A DNA stretch of 49,501 bases. Source: Prevotellaceae bacterium. Lineage in GTDB: Bacteria; Bacteroidota; Bacteroidia; Bacteroidales; Bacteroidaceae. This document shows positions 42,519 through 49,501 of this stretch, in pieces. Position 1 is the stretch's first letter. Each line of letters opens with the position of its first letter. A program made the translations under genes and the position numbers. A model generated the notes under the pieces. It was not told where the DNA came from. It saw only the letters and a program-made list of their open reading frames with translations, and searched no databases. The stretch spans positions 1 through 49,501 of the forward strand of contig JABZKU010000016.1 of NCBI GenBank assembly GCA_015257125.1. The letters run 5' to 3'.

Positions 42519-42590
42519 AACCCCCGATGCCCCGCGCGCCTTTCACCGCAAAGGCTCACCCGTTGCGGGCAACAAGACCCATACAGCCGC

Positions 42591-43646
42591 ATGAAACTTT
42601 CTCAATTCAAGTTCAAACTTCCCCCCGAACTCATCGCCGAATATCCCGCCGAACACCGCGACGAATGTCGTATGCTCGTGCTTCACCGCAAAACGGGCGA
42701 GATTGAACACCGCGAATTCAAAGATTTCCTCGAATACTTCGACGATCGAGACGTGTTCGTGTTCAACGACACCAAAGTATTCCCCGCTCGCCTCTACGGC
42801 AGCAAGGAGAAAACGGGCGCGCGCATCGAAGTCTTTCTGCTTCGTGAGCTCAATCGCGAACAACGCTTCTGGGATGTGCTCGTAGACCCGGCACGCAAAA
42901 TCCGCATCGGCAACAAACTCTATTTCGGCGAGGACAATTCGATCGTGGCCGAGGTGATCGACAACACCACCAGCCGCGGCCGCACGCTGCGCTTCCTCTA
43001 TGATGGGGAACACGAGGAGTTCAAGAAATCACTCTACGCGTTGGGCGAAGCGCCCCTGCCGCGCGAAGTGATTCAGCGCCCGGCCGAACCCGAAGACTTG
43101 GAGCGTTTCCAGTGCATCTTCGCGCGCCACGAAGGCGCAGTGACCGCCCCCACGGCCGGAATGCACTTCAGCAAATCGATGCTCAAGCGCATGGAGATCA
43201 AAGGCATCGAGTCGGCCTTCATCACGCTCCACTGCGGACTCGGAGGCTTCAACCAAACGGACGTAGAAGACCTGACGAAGCACAAAATGACAAGCGAAGA
43301 GATGCACGTCAACGCCGAATGCTGCGAAATCGTGAACCGCGCCAAAGAAGCCGGCCATAAGATTTGCGCCGTCGGCACCACCGTGCAGCGCGCCCTGGAG
43401 ACTTGCGTGAGCACTGAGGGCCGCATCAAGGAATATGAGGGCTGGACAAGCAAATTCATCTTCCCCCCGCACGATTTCAGCGTGGCCGATGCCATGTTCT
43501 CGAACTTCCAAATGCCACTTTCCACCTTGCTCATGCTCACCGCAGCCTTCGGCGGCTACGAACAGGTGATGCACGCCTACGAAGTGGCCATCGAAGAGAA
43601 ATACCGCTTCGGCGTCTTCGGTGATGTCATGCTCATTGTAGACTAA
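42591..43646 (+). CDS. queA: S-adenosylmethionine:tRNA ribosyltransferase-isomerase
   Basis: Transfers the ribosyl part of SAM to make epoxyqueuosine at position 34 of tRNAs. The 351-residue protein starts MKLSQFKFKLPPELIAEYPA and contains DVFVFNDTKVFPARL, the EVFLLREL segment, GAVTAPTAGMHFSKSML, FITLHCGLGGF and VGTTVQRALETCV. Near the end it has FSVADAMFSNFQMPLSTLLM L. Length is normal. It sits 72 bases after truB in the conserved string. Confidence 0.95.
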   Translation: MKLSQFKFKLPPELIAEYPAEHRDECRMLVLHRKTGEIEHREFKDFLEYFDDRDVFVFNDTKVFPARLYGSKEKTGARIEVFLLRELNREQRFWDVLVDPARKIRIGNKLYFGEDNSIVAEVIDNTTSRGRTLRFLYDGEHEEFKKSLYALGEAPLPREVIQRPAEPEDLERFQCIFARHEGAVTAPTAGMHFSKSMLKRMEIKGIESAFITLHCGLGGFNQTDVEDLTKHKMTSEEMHVNAECCEIVNRAKEAGHKICAVGTTVQRALETCVSTEGRIKEYEGWTSKFIFPPHDFSVADAMFSNFQMPLSTLLMLTAAFGGYEQVMHAYEVAIEEKYRFGVFGDVMLIVD

Positions 43647-43663
43647 AACGCCTCTCGATCACC

Positions 43664-44602
43664 ATGGATCTCTACATCGGTCTCGGTTCAAACCTCGGAC
43701 ACCGCGAGGCAAACATCCATCGCGCCATCAATTTGCTCTCATCGCTCATCGGTCCGCTAGTGCGCGCTTCGACGCTGATTGAGACGGATCCGGTGGACAT
43801 GGACTCCGATCACAAATTTCTCAACGCCGTTGCCATCTTTGAAACGCGAATGCACCCGACAGAGATCATTCGCAAGACGCAAATGCTCGAGAAATCGCTG
43901 GGACGCGAGGTGAAAAGCCAAAACGGCGTGCACTTCGACCGCACCATCGACATCGACATTCTGCAATATGGCGACCTGCAGATCAATGTGCCCGGCTTGA
44001 CGATCCCGCATCCCCACATGCTCACGAGAGCGTTCGTGTTGGGGCCATTGGCAGAGATCGCTCCCGACGTAGAAAGCGTGTTGCAACCGGGATATACGTT
44101 TGCGCAACTGCATCGCACGCTGTTGGCGCGCAATCGCAGTCCGATCGTCGTCGAAAGTGACCAAGACCCGTTCGAACTCGAAGAGGTGACCACCGTTTCG
44201 CCCGACGAATTCGAACAAGTGAACGAACTGCTCGGCCAACTCACGGCGCGGAGCCTCAGCGCCGAAGCCTATGTTTCGCTCATCACCTCCGCCAATGTCC
44301 ATCTTTATGCGGTGCGCTCGCTGCGAACGCCCAACCGCGAGATCGTAGGCATGTGTACTTTGTGCGTAGGCCGCTGTCCTTCGGGCGTAAAGGGCTGGAT
44401 CGAAGACGTAGTCGTCGACTCACGCCACCGCGGCCTCGGATTGGGCAAGCGTTTGCTCCTCTTTGTCCACCAATGTGCCAAGCAATTGGGCGTCGGCAGT
44501 CTGATTCTCACTTCCGCACCGCACCGTGTCGAAGCCAACGGGCTGTATCGCTCGCTCGGCTACGAACAACGCAACACCAACGCCTACCGTCTCAAACTCT
44601 GA
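43664..44602 (+). CDS. folK: HPPK fused to a GNAT acetyltransferase
   Basis: Residues 1 to about 157 form 6-hydroxymethyl-7,8-dihydropterin pyrophosphokinase (folate synthesis): MDLYIGLGSNLGHREANI, VDMDSDHKFLNAVAIFET, the catalytic loop FDRTIDIDILQYGD, and IPHPHMLTRAFVLGPLAEIA P. After a linker, residues 180-312 form a GNAT N-acetyltransferase domain, with the acetyl-CoA loop as RHRGLGLGKRLLLFV and an ANGLYRSLGYEQRNTNAYRL end. Total length is 312 against 150-190 for usual FolK. No stop or frame change separates the two, so a real fusion is likely. The acetyl acceptor is unknown. It starts 17 bases after queA. Confidence 0.92.
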   Translation: MDLYIGLGSNLGHREANIHRAINLLSSLIGPLVRASTLIETDPVDMDSDHKFLNAVAIFETRMHPTEIIRKTQMLEKSLGREVKSQNGVHFDRTIDIDILQYGDLQINVPGLTIPHPHMLTRAFVLGPLAEIAPDVESVLQPGYTFAQLHRTLLARNRSPIVVESDQDPFELEEVTTVSPDEFEQVNELLGQLTARSLSAEAYVSLITSANVHLYAVRSLRTPNREIVGMCTLCVGRCPSGVKGWIEDVVVDSRHRGLGLGKRLLLFVHQCAKQLGVGSLILTSAPHRVEANGLYRSLGYEQRNTNAYRLKL

Positions 44603-44607
44603 AGCCG

Positions 44608-45249
44608 ATGTCTGCTACCGATCTCGACGACTATCTGCTCGAACACATGAGCCCGGAGCATCCCTACCTCCACCGGCTCTATCGAGCCACGCACACACAC
44701 TTGCTTCGTCCACGCATGGCGAGCGGTCCGCTACAAGGAAAATTGCTAACCCTCCTCTGTCGCATGCTCCGCCCACAGACTGTGGTGGAAATCGGCACTT
44801 ATTCAGGCTATTCTGCGCTGGCCATGGCCGCCGGCATGCCCGAAGGCAGTCGCATTGTGACCTTCGAAATCAACGACGAACAGGAAGATTTCACCCGTCC
44901 TTGGCTGGAAGGCAGTCCGTGGCGCGAGCAAGTAGACATCAAAATGGTGATCGGCGACATCCTACAAGCCGAGGAGCAAGTGCCGCACGGCATCGATCTG
45001 GCCTTTGTCGACGGCAACAAGCGCGATTACCTCGCCTATTACGAGTTTCTCCTCCCCCGCTTGTCGCCCGGCGGCTGTATGCTGGCCGACAACACGCTTT
45101 GGGACGGACATGTGCTCGAGTCTGACCGCGAAGATGCACAGACGCAGGGCATTCGCGCCTTCAACGACCGCGTAGCCGCCGACGAGTGCGTCGAAACGCT
45201 CATCCTTCCGCTGCGCGACGGCCTTACTCTCATTCGCAAACTCTCGTAA
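44608..45249 (+). CDS. SAM-dependent O-methyltransferase (class I, catechol type)
   Basis: This 213-residue methyltransferase has a helical cap (MSATDLDDYLLEHMSPEHPY) followed by the SAM site VVEIGTYSGYSALAMA, FEINDEQEDF, the metal-ligand motif DLAFVDGNKRDYLAYYE, and LADNTLWDGHV. It matches O-methyltransferase family 3, whose bacterial members act on small phenolic or unknown substrates. An upstream ATG at 44353 lies inside folK and is rejected. It starts 5 bases after folK, so they share a transcript. Confidence 0.92.
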   Translation: MSATDLDDYLLEHMSPEHPYLHRLYRATHTHLLRPRMASGPLQGKLLTLLCRMLRPQTVVEIGTYSGYSALAMAAGMPEGSRIVTFEINDEQEDFTRPWLEGSPWREQVDIKMVIGDILQAEEQVPHGIDLAFVDGNKRDYLAYYEFLLPRLSPGGCMLADNTLWDGHVLESDREDAQTQGIRAFNDRVAADECVETLILPLRDGLTLIRKLS

Positions 45250-45288
45250 TCGCGACCACCGGCCGCGATTTCCTCACAAAACCCAACA

Positions 45289-45624
45289 ATGGAAACAACT
45301 CGCCAACAGAAAATCGCCCGCCTCCTCCAGAAGGAGCTGAGCGAAATATTCCTCCTTCAAACGAAAGCCATGCACGGCGTGCTCGTCAGCGTGAGCAAAA
45401 CCTACATCAGTCCCGACATGAGCATCTGCCGCGCCTACTTGAGCGTATTTCCCTCGGAGCGCAGCGAAGAAATCGTACGCAACATCAACGCCAACGCCGC
45501 CACCCTGCGTTTCGAACTGGGCAAACGCGTACGACACCAGTTGCGTATCATCCCGGAACTGAAGTTTTTCATCGACGACTCCCTCGACTACGCCGAAAAC
45601 ATCGACCGTCTTCTCAAACTCTGA
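45289..45624 (+). CDS. rbfA: Ribosome-binding factor A
   Basis: Assists late 30S ribosome assembly by binding near the 5' end of 16S rRNA. The 111-residue KH-fold protein starts METTRQQKIARLLQKELSEI. It has VSVSKTYISPDMSICRAYLS, the central RxELGKRVRHQLRIIPELKF pattern, and a C-terminal IDDSLDYAENIDRLL helix. Length is normal. It lies 39 bases after the methyltransferase gene. Confidence 0.94.
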   Translation: METTRQQKIARLLQKELSEIFLLQTKAMHGVLVSVSKTYISPDMSICRAYLSVFPSERSEEIVRNINANAATLRFELGKRVRHQLRIIPELKFFIDDSLDYAENIDRLLKL

Positions 45625-45636
45625 CCCCATTTCGCC

Positions 45637-46866
45637 ATGTTGCTCAACACCTTCATCGCCCGGCGCTACCTCTTTTCCAAGAAAAGCCACAACGCCATCA
45701 ACATCATCACCGCCATTGCCGTGATGGGTATCGGTGTGGCCACCGCGGCCATGATATGCGTGATGAGCGTCTTCAATGGTTTTCGCGATTTGGTGAGCAG
45801 TCTCTACACCACCTTCGATCCCGAGCTCGTCGTTGTCCCGACGAAGGGCAAATTCGCCTCGGCCGACGACCCACTCCTCACGGCTGTGCGCCACAACCCC
45901 GCAGTGAGTCGCGCCTCGGCCACACTTACCGACAACGCCCTCATCCTCTTTCGCGGGCATCCCCTCATCGTCACGGTCAAAGGTGTGGACAGCAGTTTCG
46001 CCGACGTGGTGCAACTGCGACACATCCTCCACGGGCTCGACCAACACCCCTATGTTTTGCAATCGGCCGGCGTGAATTACGGCATACTCGGCAACGGTCT
46101 GGCACAACAAATCGGAACGCTCGATTTTGACAAGCTCCAAATTTGCGCCCCTCGCGGCGGCGAACGCATCAACCTCGCCAACCCGATCGAATCGTTCTCC
46201 ATTGGCGATTTGCACGCGGGCGGTCTGTCGTTTGCCGTGGGGCAACGCAAGTACGACGACACCTATATTCTCACCTCCCTCGACTTCGCGCGCACCCTCT
46301 TCGAGAAAGAAGGCCGCCTCTCGCGCCTTGAGCTCAGACTGCGCCCCGGCAGCAACATCGAACGCGTGAAAGACGAACTTCGCCGCACCGTCGGCGCGAA
46401 ATATCAGGTGCTCGACCGCATGGAGCAGCAAGCCGACGTGTTCAACGTGATGAAGTTCGAAAAATTCTTCGCCTATCTCTTCCTCACGTTCATTGTTCTC
46501 CTCGCCTGCTTCAACGTTGTTTCGTCACTTTCGATGGTGATTCTCGAAAAACGCGACGACGTGCGCACGCTTCGCCACCTCGGCATGTCCGTATCGCGCG
46601 TGCGTTCCATTTTTGTCACCGAGGGCAGTTTCATTGCCCTCATCGGCACGCTCTCCGGCCTCGCCATCGGCGTCACACTCGTCCTGCTCCAACAAGAATT
46701 TGGCCTCATCCGCATGGGCGACGGCAGCAATTTCATCACCCCCACCTATCCTGTGAGCCTCCACCTCACCGACACGCTCGTTATCTTCGCCACTTCGCTC
46801 GGCGTCGGCTGTTTGTCGGTGTGGTACACCGTTCGCACATTGAGTCGTCGGTTTCTGCAAGGCTGA
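45637..46866 (+). CDS. LolC/LolE-type lipoprotein-release ABC permease
   Basis: This 409-residue inner-membrane protein has the MacB/LolCE layout. The first TM comes after MLLNTFIARRYLFSKKSHNA, followed by a large periplasmic core (about 45-280) and three C-terminal TMs in an FtsX domain (FEKFFAYLFLTFIVLLACFN to VSSLSMVILEKRDDVRTLRH LGMS). It probably works with a LolD ATPase encoded elsewhere to extract lipoproteins from the membrane. This matters here because several lipoproteins (GldK, PCMD and Big_5 proteins) need sorting. It starts 12 bases after rbfA and is the last gene before a terminator. Confidence 0.9.
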   Translation: MLLNTFIARRYLFSKKSHNAINIITAIAVMGIGVATAAMICVMSVFNGFRDLVSSLYTTFDPELVVVPTKGKFASADDPLLTAVRHNPAVSRASATLTDNALILFRGHPLIVTVKGVDSSFADVVQLRHILHGLDQHPYVLQSAGVNYGILGNGLAQQIGTLDFDKLQICAPRGGERINLANPIESFSIGDLHAGGLSFAVGQRKYDDTYILTSLDFARTLFEKEGRLSRLELRLRPGSNIERVKDELRRTVGAKYQVLDRMEQQADVFNVMKFEKFFAYLFLTFIVLLACFNVVSSLSMVILEKRDDVRTLRHLGMSVSRVRSIFVTEGSFIALIGTLSGLAIGVTLVLLQQEFGLIRMGDGSNFITPTYPVSLHLTDTLVIFATSLGVGCLSVWYTVRTLSRRFLQG

Positions 46867-46904
46867 AATTGTCGTGTTCACCTTGTTTTTTCCGCACAAA
46901 TCCC

Positions 46905-46934
46905 AGCCCGCCGCGCGAAACGGCGGGCTTTTTC
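46905..46934 (+). terminator. Terminator after the LolC/E-type permease gene
   Basis: A 9-bp perfect GC-rich stem AGCCCGCCG / CGGCGGGCT with loop CGCGAAA is followed by TTTTTC. It ends the long ftsX to permease gene string. Confidence 0.85.
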
Positions 46935-46965
46935 TTGCCTCGGCTGCAAAATGTCCCTACTTTTG
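46935..46965 (+). promoter_or_regulatory. typA promoter
   Basis: TTG (46935-46937), a 20-nt spacer and TACTTTTG (46958-46965) match the consensus. It follows directly on the terminator T run. The typA ATG is 31 nt downstream. Confidence 0.75.
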
Positions 46966-46995
46966 TGTGCTTAATTGAATTCAACACTCCCCTAA

Positions 46996-48798
46996 ATGCA
47001 AGACATTCGCAACATCGCCATCATCGCCCACGTAGACCACGGTAAGACTACGCTCGTGGACAAAATGTTGTTGGCAGGAAATCTCTTCCGTTCCAATCAA
47101 CAAACCGGCGAACTCATGCTCGACAACAACGATCTCGAACGCGAGCGTGGCATCACCATACTTTCTAAAAACGTTTCGATCAATTATCGAGACACCAAGA
47201 TCAACATCATCGACACCCCGGGTCACTCGGACTTCGGCGGTGAAGTGGAACGCGTGCTCAACATGGCCGACGGCTGCCTGCTGCTCGTCGACGCCTTCGA
47301 AGGCCCCATGCCCCAAACGCGCTTTGTCTTGCAAAAAGCCCTCCAAATCGGGCTCAAGCCCATCGTTGTCGTCAACAAAGTCGACAAGCCCAACTGCCGC
47401 CCCGAGGAAGTCTATGAAATGGTGTTCGATCTCATGTTCGAACTCGGCGCCACCGAAGAGCAACTCGGCTTCCCCGTCGTCTACGGCTCGGCCAAAAACA
47501 ACTGGATGGGCGAGGATTACAATCACCCCACCGAAGACATTCATTACCTGCTGGACAAAATTCTCGAATACATCCCCGCTCCCACGCGCCTCGAGGGCAC
47601 TCCCCAGCTGCTCATCACCTCGCTCGACTATTCGAACTACACCGGTCGCATCGCCATCGGTCGTGTGCACCGCGGCACTGTGCGCGAAGGCATGAACATC
47701 ACCATCGCCCACCGCGATGGCACCTTCGAAAAGACGAAAATCAAGGAAGTGCAAACCTTCGAAGGCATGGGTCGCGCCAAAGTGGCCTCGGTCGACAGCG
47801 GCGACATCTGCGCTGTGATCGGACTCGAGAACTTCGAAATCGGCGACACCATCTGCGACTTCGAAAACCCCGAACCCCTGCCCACCATCGCCATCGACGA
47901 GCCGACCATGTCCATGCTTTTTGCCATCAACGACTCCCCTTTCTTCGGCAAAGAGGGAAAATTCTGCACTTCGCGCCACATCAATGAGCGCCTCGAGAAG
48001 GAGCTGCAAAAAGACCTCGCCCTGCGCGTGGAACAAGGCACCGACACCGACAAATGGATCGTGAGCGGCCGCGGTGTGCTCCACCTCTCCGTACTCGTCG
48101 AGACCATGCGCCGCGAAGGCTACGAGATCCAAGTGGGACAGCCCCAAGTCATCTTCCGCGAAGTGGATGGTGTGCGCGAAGAGCCCATCGAAGAGCTCAT
48201 GATCAACGTGCCCGAGGAATTTGCTTCGAAGATGATCGACATGGTCACGCGCCGCAAGGGCGAAATGACCTCAATGCACAACATGGGCGAGCGCGTCGAC
48301 ATCGAATTCAACATCCCCTCGCGCGGCATCATCGGTTTGCGCACCAATGTGCTCACCGCCTCACAGGGCGAAGCCATCATGGCGCACCGTTTCAAGGAAT
48401 ATCAGCCCTATAAGGGCGACATTTCGCGTCGCAGCAACGGCTCGATGATCGCCCTCGAAGGCGGCACGGCCTTTGCCTACGCCATCGATCACCTCCAAGA
48501 CCGCGGCAAGTTCTTCATCTCTCCGCAAGACGAAGTCTATGCCGGCCAGATTGTGGGCGAACACATCCACGAAAACGACCTCGTGATCAACGTCACCAAG
48601 GCCAAACAGCTCACCAACATGCGCGCATCGGGCGCCGACGACAAAGCGCGCATCATTCCGCCCACCGTTTTCTCGCTCGAAGAAGCGCTCGAATACATTC
48701 GCGAAGACGAATACGTGGAAGTGACGCCCAAATCCATGCGCATGCGCAAAATCATTCTCGACCACAACGCGCGCAAGCGTGCCAATCGTCAGGACTAA
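46996..48798 (+). CDS. typA: Ribosome-associated GTPase TypA/BipA
   Basis: This 600-residue translational GTPase supports ribosome assembly and stress adaptation. The G domain has AHVDHGKTTLVDKML, RGITILSKN, DTPGHSDFGGEVERVL and NKVDKPNCRPEEV. Elongation-factor-like domains II, III and V follow, then the BipA-specific C-terminal domain (TPKSMRMRKIILDHNARKRA). Length is normal. It has its own promoter and terminator. Confidence 0.97.
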   Translation: MQDIRNIAIIAHVDHGKTTLVDKMLLAGNLFRSNQQTGELMLDNNDLERERGITILSKNVSINYRDTKINIIDTPGHSDFGGEVERVLNMADGCLLLVDAFEGPMPQTRFVLQKALQIGLKPIVVVNKVDKPNCRPEEVYEMVFDLMFELGATEEQLGFPVVYGSAKNNWMGEDYNHPTEDIHYLLDKILEYIPAPTRLEGTPQLLITSLDYSNYTGRIAIGRVHRGTVREGMNITIAHRDGTFEKTKIKEVQTFEGMGRAKVASVDSGDICAVIGLENFEIGDTICDFENPEPLPTIAIDEPTMSMLFAINDSPFFGKEGKFCTSRHINERLEKELQKDLALRVEQGTDTDKWIVSGRGVLHLSVLVETMRREGYEIQVGQPQVIFREVDGVREEPIEELMINVPEEFASKMIDMVTRRKGEMTSMHNMGERVDIEFNIPSRGIIGLRTNVLTASQGEAIMAHRFKEYQPYKGDISRRSNGSMIALEGGTAFAYAIDHLQDRGKFFISPQDEVYAGQIVGEHIHENDLVINVTKAKQLTNMRASGADDKARIIPPTVFSLEEALEYIREDEYVEVTPKSMRMRKIILDHNARKRANRQD

Positions 48799-48838
48799 GT
48801 TCCCGACCCCGCACGGCACCCTGCCGCACTCTCCCCAC

Positions 48839-48877
48839 ACTCCCGACGAGTCCCCGCGATTCGTCGGGAGTTTTTTT
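48839..48877 (+). terminator. typA terminator
   Basis: An 11-bp perfect stem ACTCCCGACGA / TCGTCGGGAGT with an 11-base loop is followed by TTTTTTT-like sequence. It lies 40 bases after the stop. Confidence 0.9.
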
Positions 48878-49030
48878 GGTTCATCCGACATTTGGAGCGA
48901 TGCGGCAACTACCGAGAGACCTTTTCATCTGAGTTCGGTCTGCCCTCTCGATCATGGATTCCACCGCCGGCTCCAACCTCAGCCTCCACTTCACCTCCCA
49001 ACGCGCGCGTCCGGCGTTTTTCGTTTTTTG

Positions 49031-49192
49031 CCTTCACCTCTTCACCACAAGGCCGTAAAAATCTATGCATCAACGACTTGCAGGTGAAGGCTTCACCTTT
49101 GTTTCCTTCACCGGTGAAGGCAAAAAAGGGCACAATCCTTCACCCGCAAAACACACTGTATCAACGGATTGCGGGTGAAGGTGAAGGGTGAA
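49031..49192. repeat. Array of CCTTCACC/GGTGAAGG inverted repeats
   Basis: Two diverged copies of a unit of about 50 bp are seen. In copy 1 the arms are CCTTCACCT (49031-49039) and AGGTGAAGG (49082-49090). In copy 2 a perfect 13-bp stem pairs CCTTCACCCGCAA (49137-49149) with TTGCGGGTGAAGG (49169-49181). Their interiors share the pattern TATCAACGGATTGC / CATCAACGACTTGC. A 16-bp perfect palindrome CCTTCACCGGTGAAGG lies between them at 49105-49120. Further GGTGAAGG words run to 49192. Confidence 0.75.
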
Positions 49193-49357
49193 GGCAGGTA
49201 TTGCGAACTCGCTGAGTGCGCGATGCGCAGGGGCGTGTCCGTCCGCGCGTACGAAGCTGCGGAGGAAGAAACGGCGAATGGCAGGGGTGGGGAAGAATCA
49301 TACGTCGTTTCCCCAAAAAAAGGGGAGGAAGAAGAGAAAAGAAGAGAAGTTTCGCAA

Positions 49358-49441
49358 GAAAGTCCACAAGTTTTCGTTCATTCTCTCCCTATGCTCAAAA
49401 AACGAAGCATTTTTCTCACGAAAAATTCGACCATTCGAAAC
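49358..49441 (+). repeat. 21-bp repeat block at the right end
   Basis: Four gapless 21-base units begin with CGCAAGAAAGTCCACAAGTT(T) and become more diverged to the right. The first unit is close to the consensus found at 15537-15662. Confidence 0.6.
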
Positions 49442-49449
49442 TAAATTCT

Positions 49450-49457
49450 TACTTTTG
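49450..49457 (+). promoter_or_regulatory. Promoter -7 element pointing out of the window
   Basis: TACTTTTG matches TAnnTTTG. The -33 position has TTCG at 49426-49429 instead of TTG. The last 44 bases of the window would be its leader. Confidence 0.45.
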
Positions 49458-49501
49458 CGCTTGATAAAACACAACTTTCCCTTCATCCCGCCGCACTGCG
49501 G

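Larger units (their letters stand above)
48878..49501. other. Gene-free right end with repeats and an outgoing promoter
   Basis: No gene is supported. It holds the CCTTCACC/GGTGAAGG array (49031-49192), about 165 bases of unremarkable purine-rich sequence, a 21-bp repeat block (49358-49441) and a promoter -7 element at 49450-49457. A plus-strand gene probably starts beyond the edge. Confidence 0.6.

Noticed and set aside
46981..48147. 388-codon minus-strand open frame opposite typA
   Set aside because: Shadow of typA. It covers the typA start and has no homology signs.
49031..49192. CRISPR array
   Set aside because: The repeats are palindromic, unequal in spacing, and only two units long. 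No cas gene is in the window.
1..49501. tRNA or rRNA genes
   Set aside because: I looked for T-loop GGTTCGAATCC-like words and conserved rRNA stretches and found none I could support.

Overview
The window is Bacteroidota chromosome, most likely order Bacteroidales. It carries PorP and GldK/L/M/N (PorK/L/M/N), the core of the type IX secretion system. It also has the Bacteroidota gene order ftsX - DUF3098 - uppP - truB - queA - folK, a PCMD-domain lipoprotein, and several promoters of the Bacteroidota type (TTG, about 20 nt, TAnnTTTG). The core genes are GC-rich with strong third-position bias. A Prevotellaceae/Alloprevotella-, Tannerella- or Porphyromonas-like host would fit, but I cannot choose between them from sequence alone.

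Left part (1-11.4 kb) is an accessory region. It starts with a decayed IS982-family transposase running off the left edge, then a degenerate transposase scrap, a broken XRE-type regulator that keeps a good promoter, and a short open fragment. Next is a tight three-gene operon. Its first gene is a 1765-residue protein combining a transglutaminase-like domain, DUF4011, an SF1 helicase, a Vsr-like nuclease and DUF3320. The second is a two-TM LemA protein and the third a 581-residue membrane protein. After it come a cluster of hairpins, an AT-rich orphan gene, an iterated 10-bp motif and the tail of an IS30-family transposase. Codon use differs from the rest of the window (frequent ATA isoleucine). 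This operon is my best candidate for an undescribed system. A defence or nucleic-acid-processing role is inference only.

Middle part (11.4-26.6 kb) is almost all minus strand: purL, an outer-membrane beta-barrel gene with a PCMD lipoprotein, then porP-gldK-gldL-gldM-gldN-upp, and a DUF417 (YkgB-like) membrane protein with a small cupin.

Right part (26.8-48.8 kb) is all plus strand housekeeping: ompH-like, murI, rnr; gltX, waaA; ispD, a GH3-family adenylating enzyme, an Ig-like (Big_5) lipoprotein; pdxB; ftsX, DUF3098, uppP, truB, queA, a folK-GNAT fusion, an O-methyltransferase, rbfA, a LolC/E-type permease; and typA. These cover envelope building (glutamate for peptidoglycan, undecaprenyl recycling, isoprenoids, Kdo transfer, lipoprotein export), translation and RNA processing, and cofactor synthesis.

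The most striking pattern outside the genes is a degenerate tandem repeat with a strict 21-bp period, consensus roughly CGAAAAAAGTCCACAACTTTT. It occurs in several intergenic gaps. It also occurs in frame inside ispD, inside pdxB and at the 3' end of uppP, where it encodes 7-residue repeats in otherwise normal enzymes. Two other repeat families (a 204-bp inverted-repeat element near purL and a CCTTCACC/GGTGAAGG array at the right end) suggest a genome rich in small mobile or expanding repeats.
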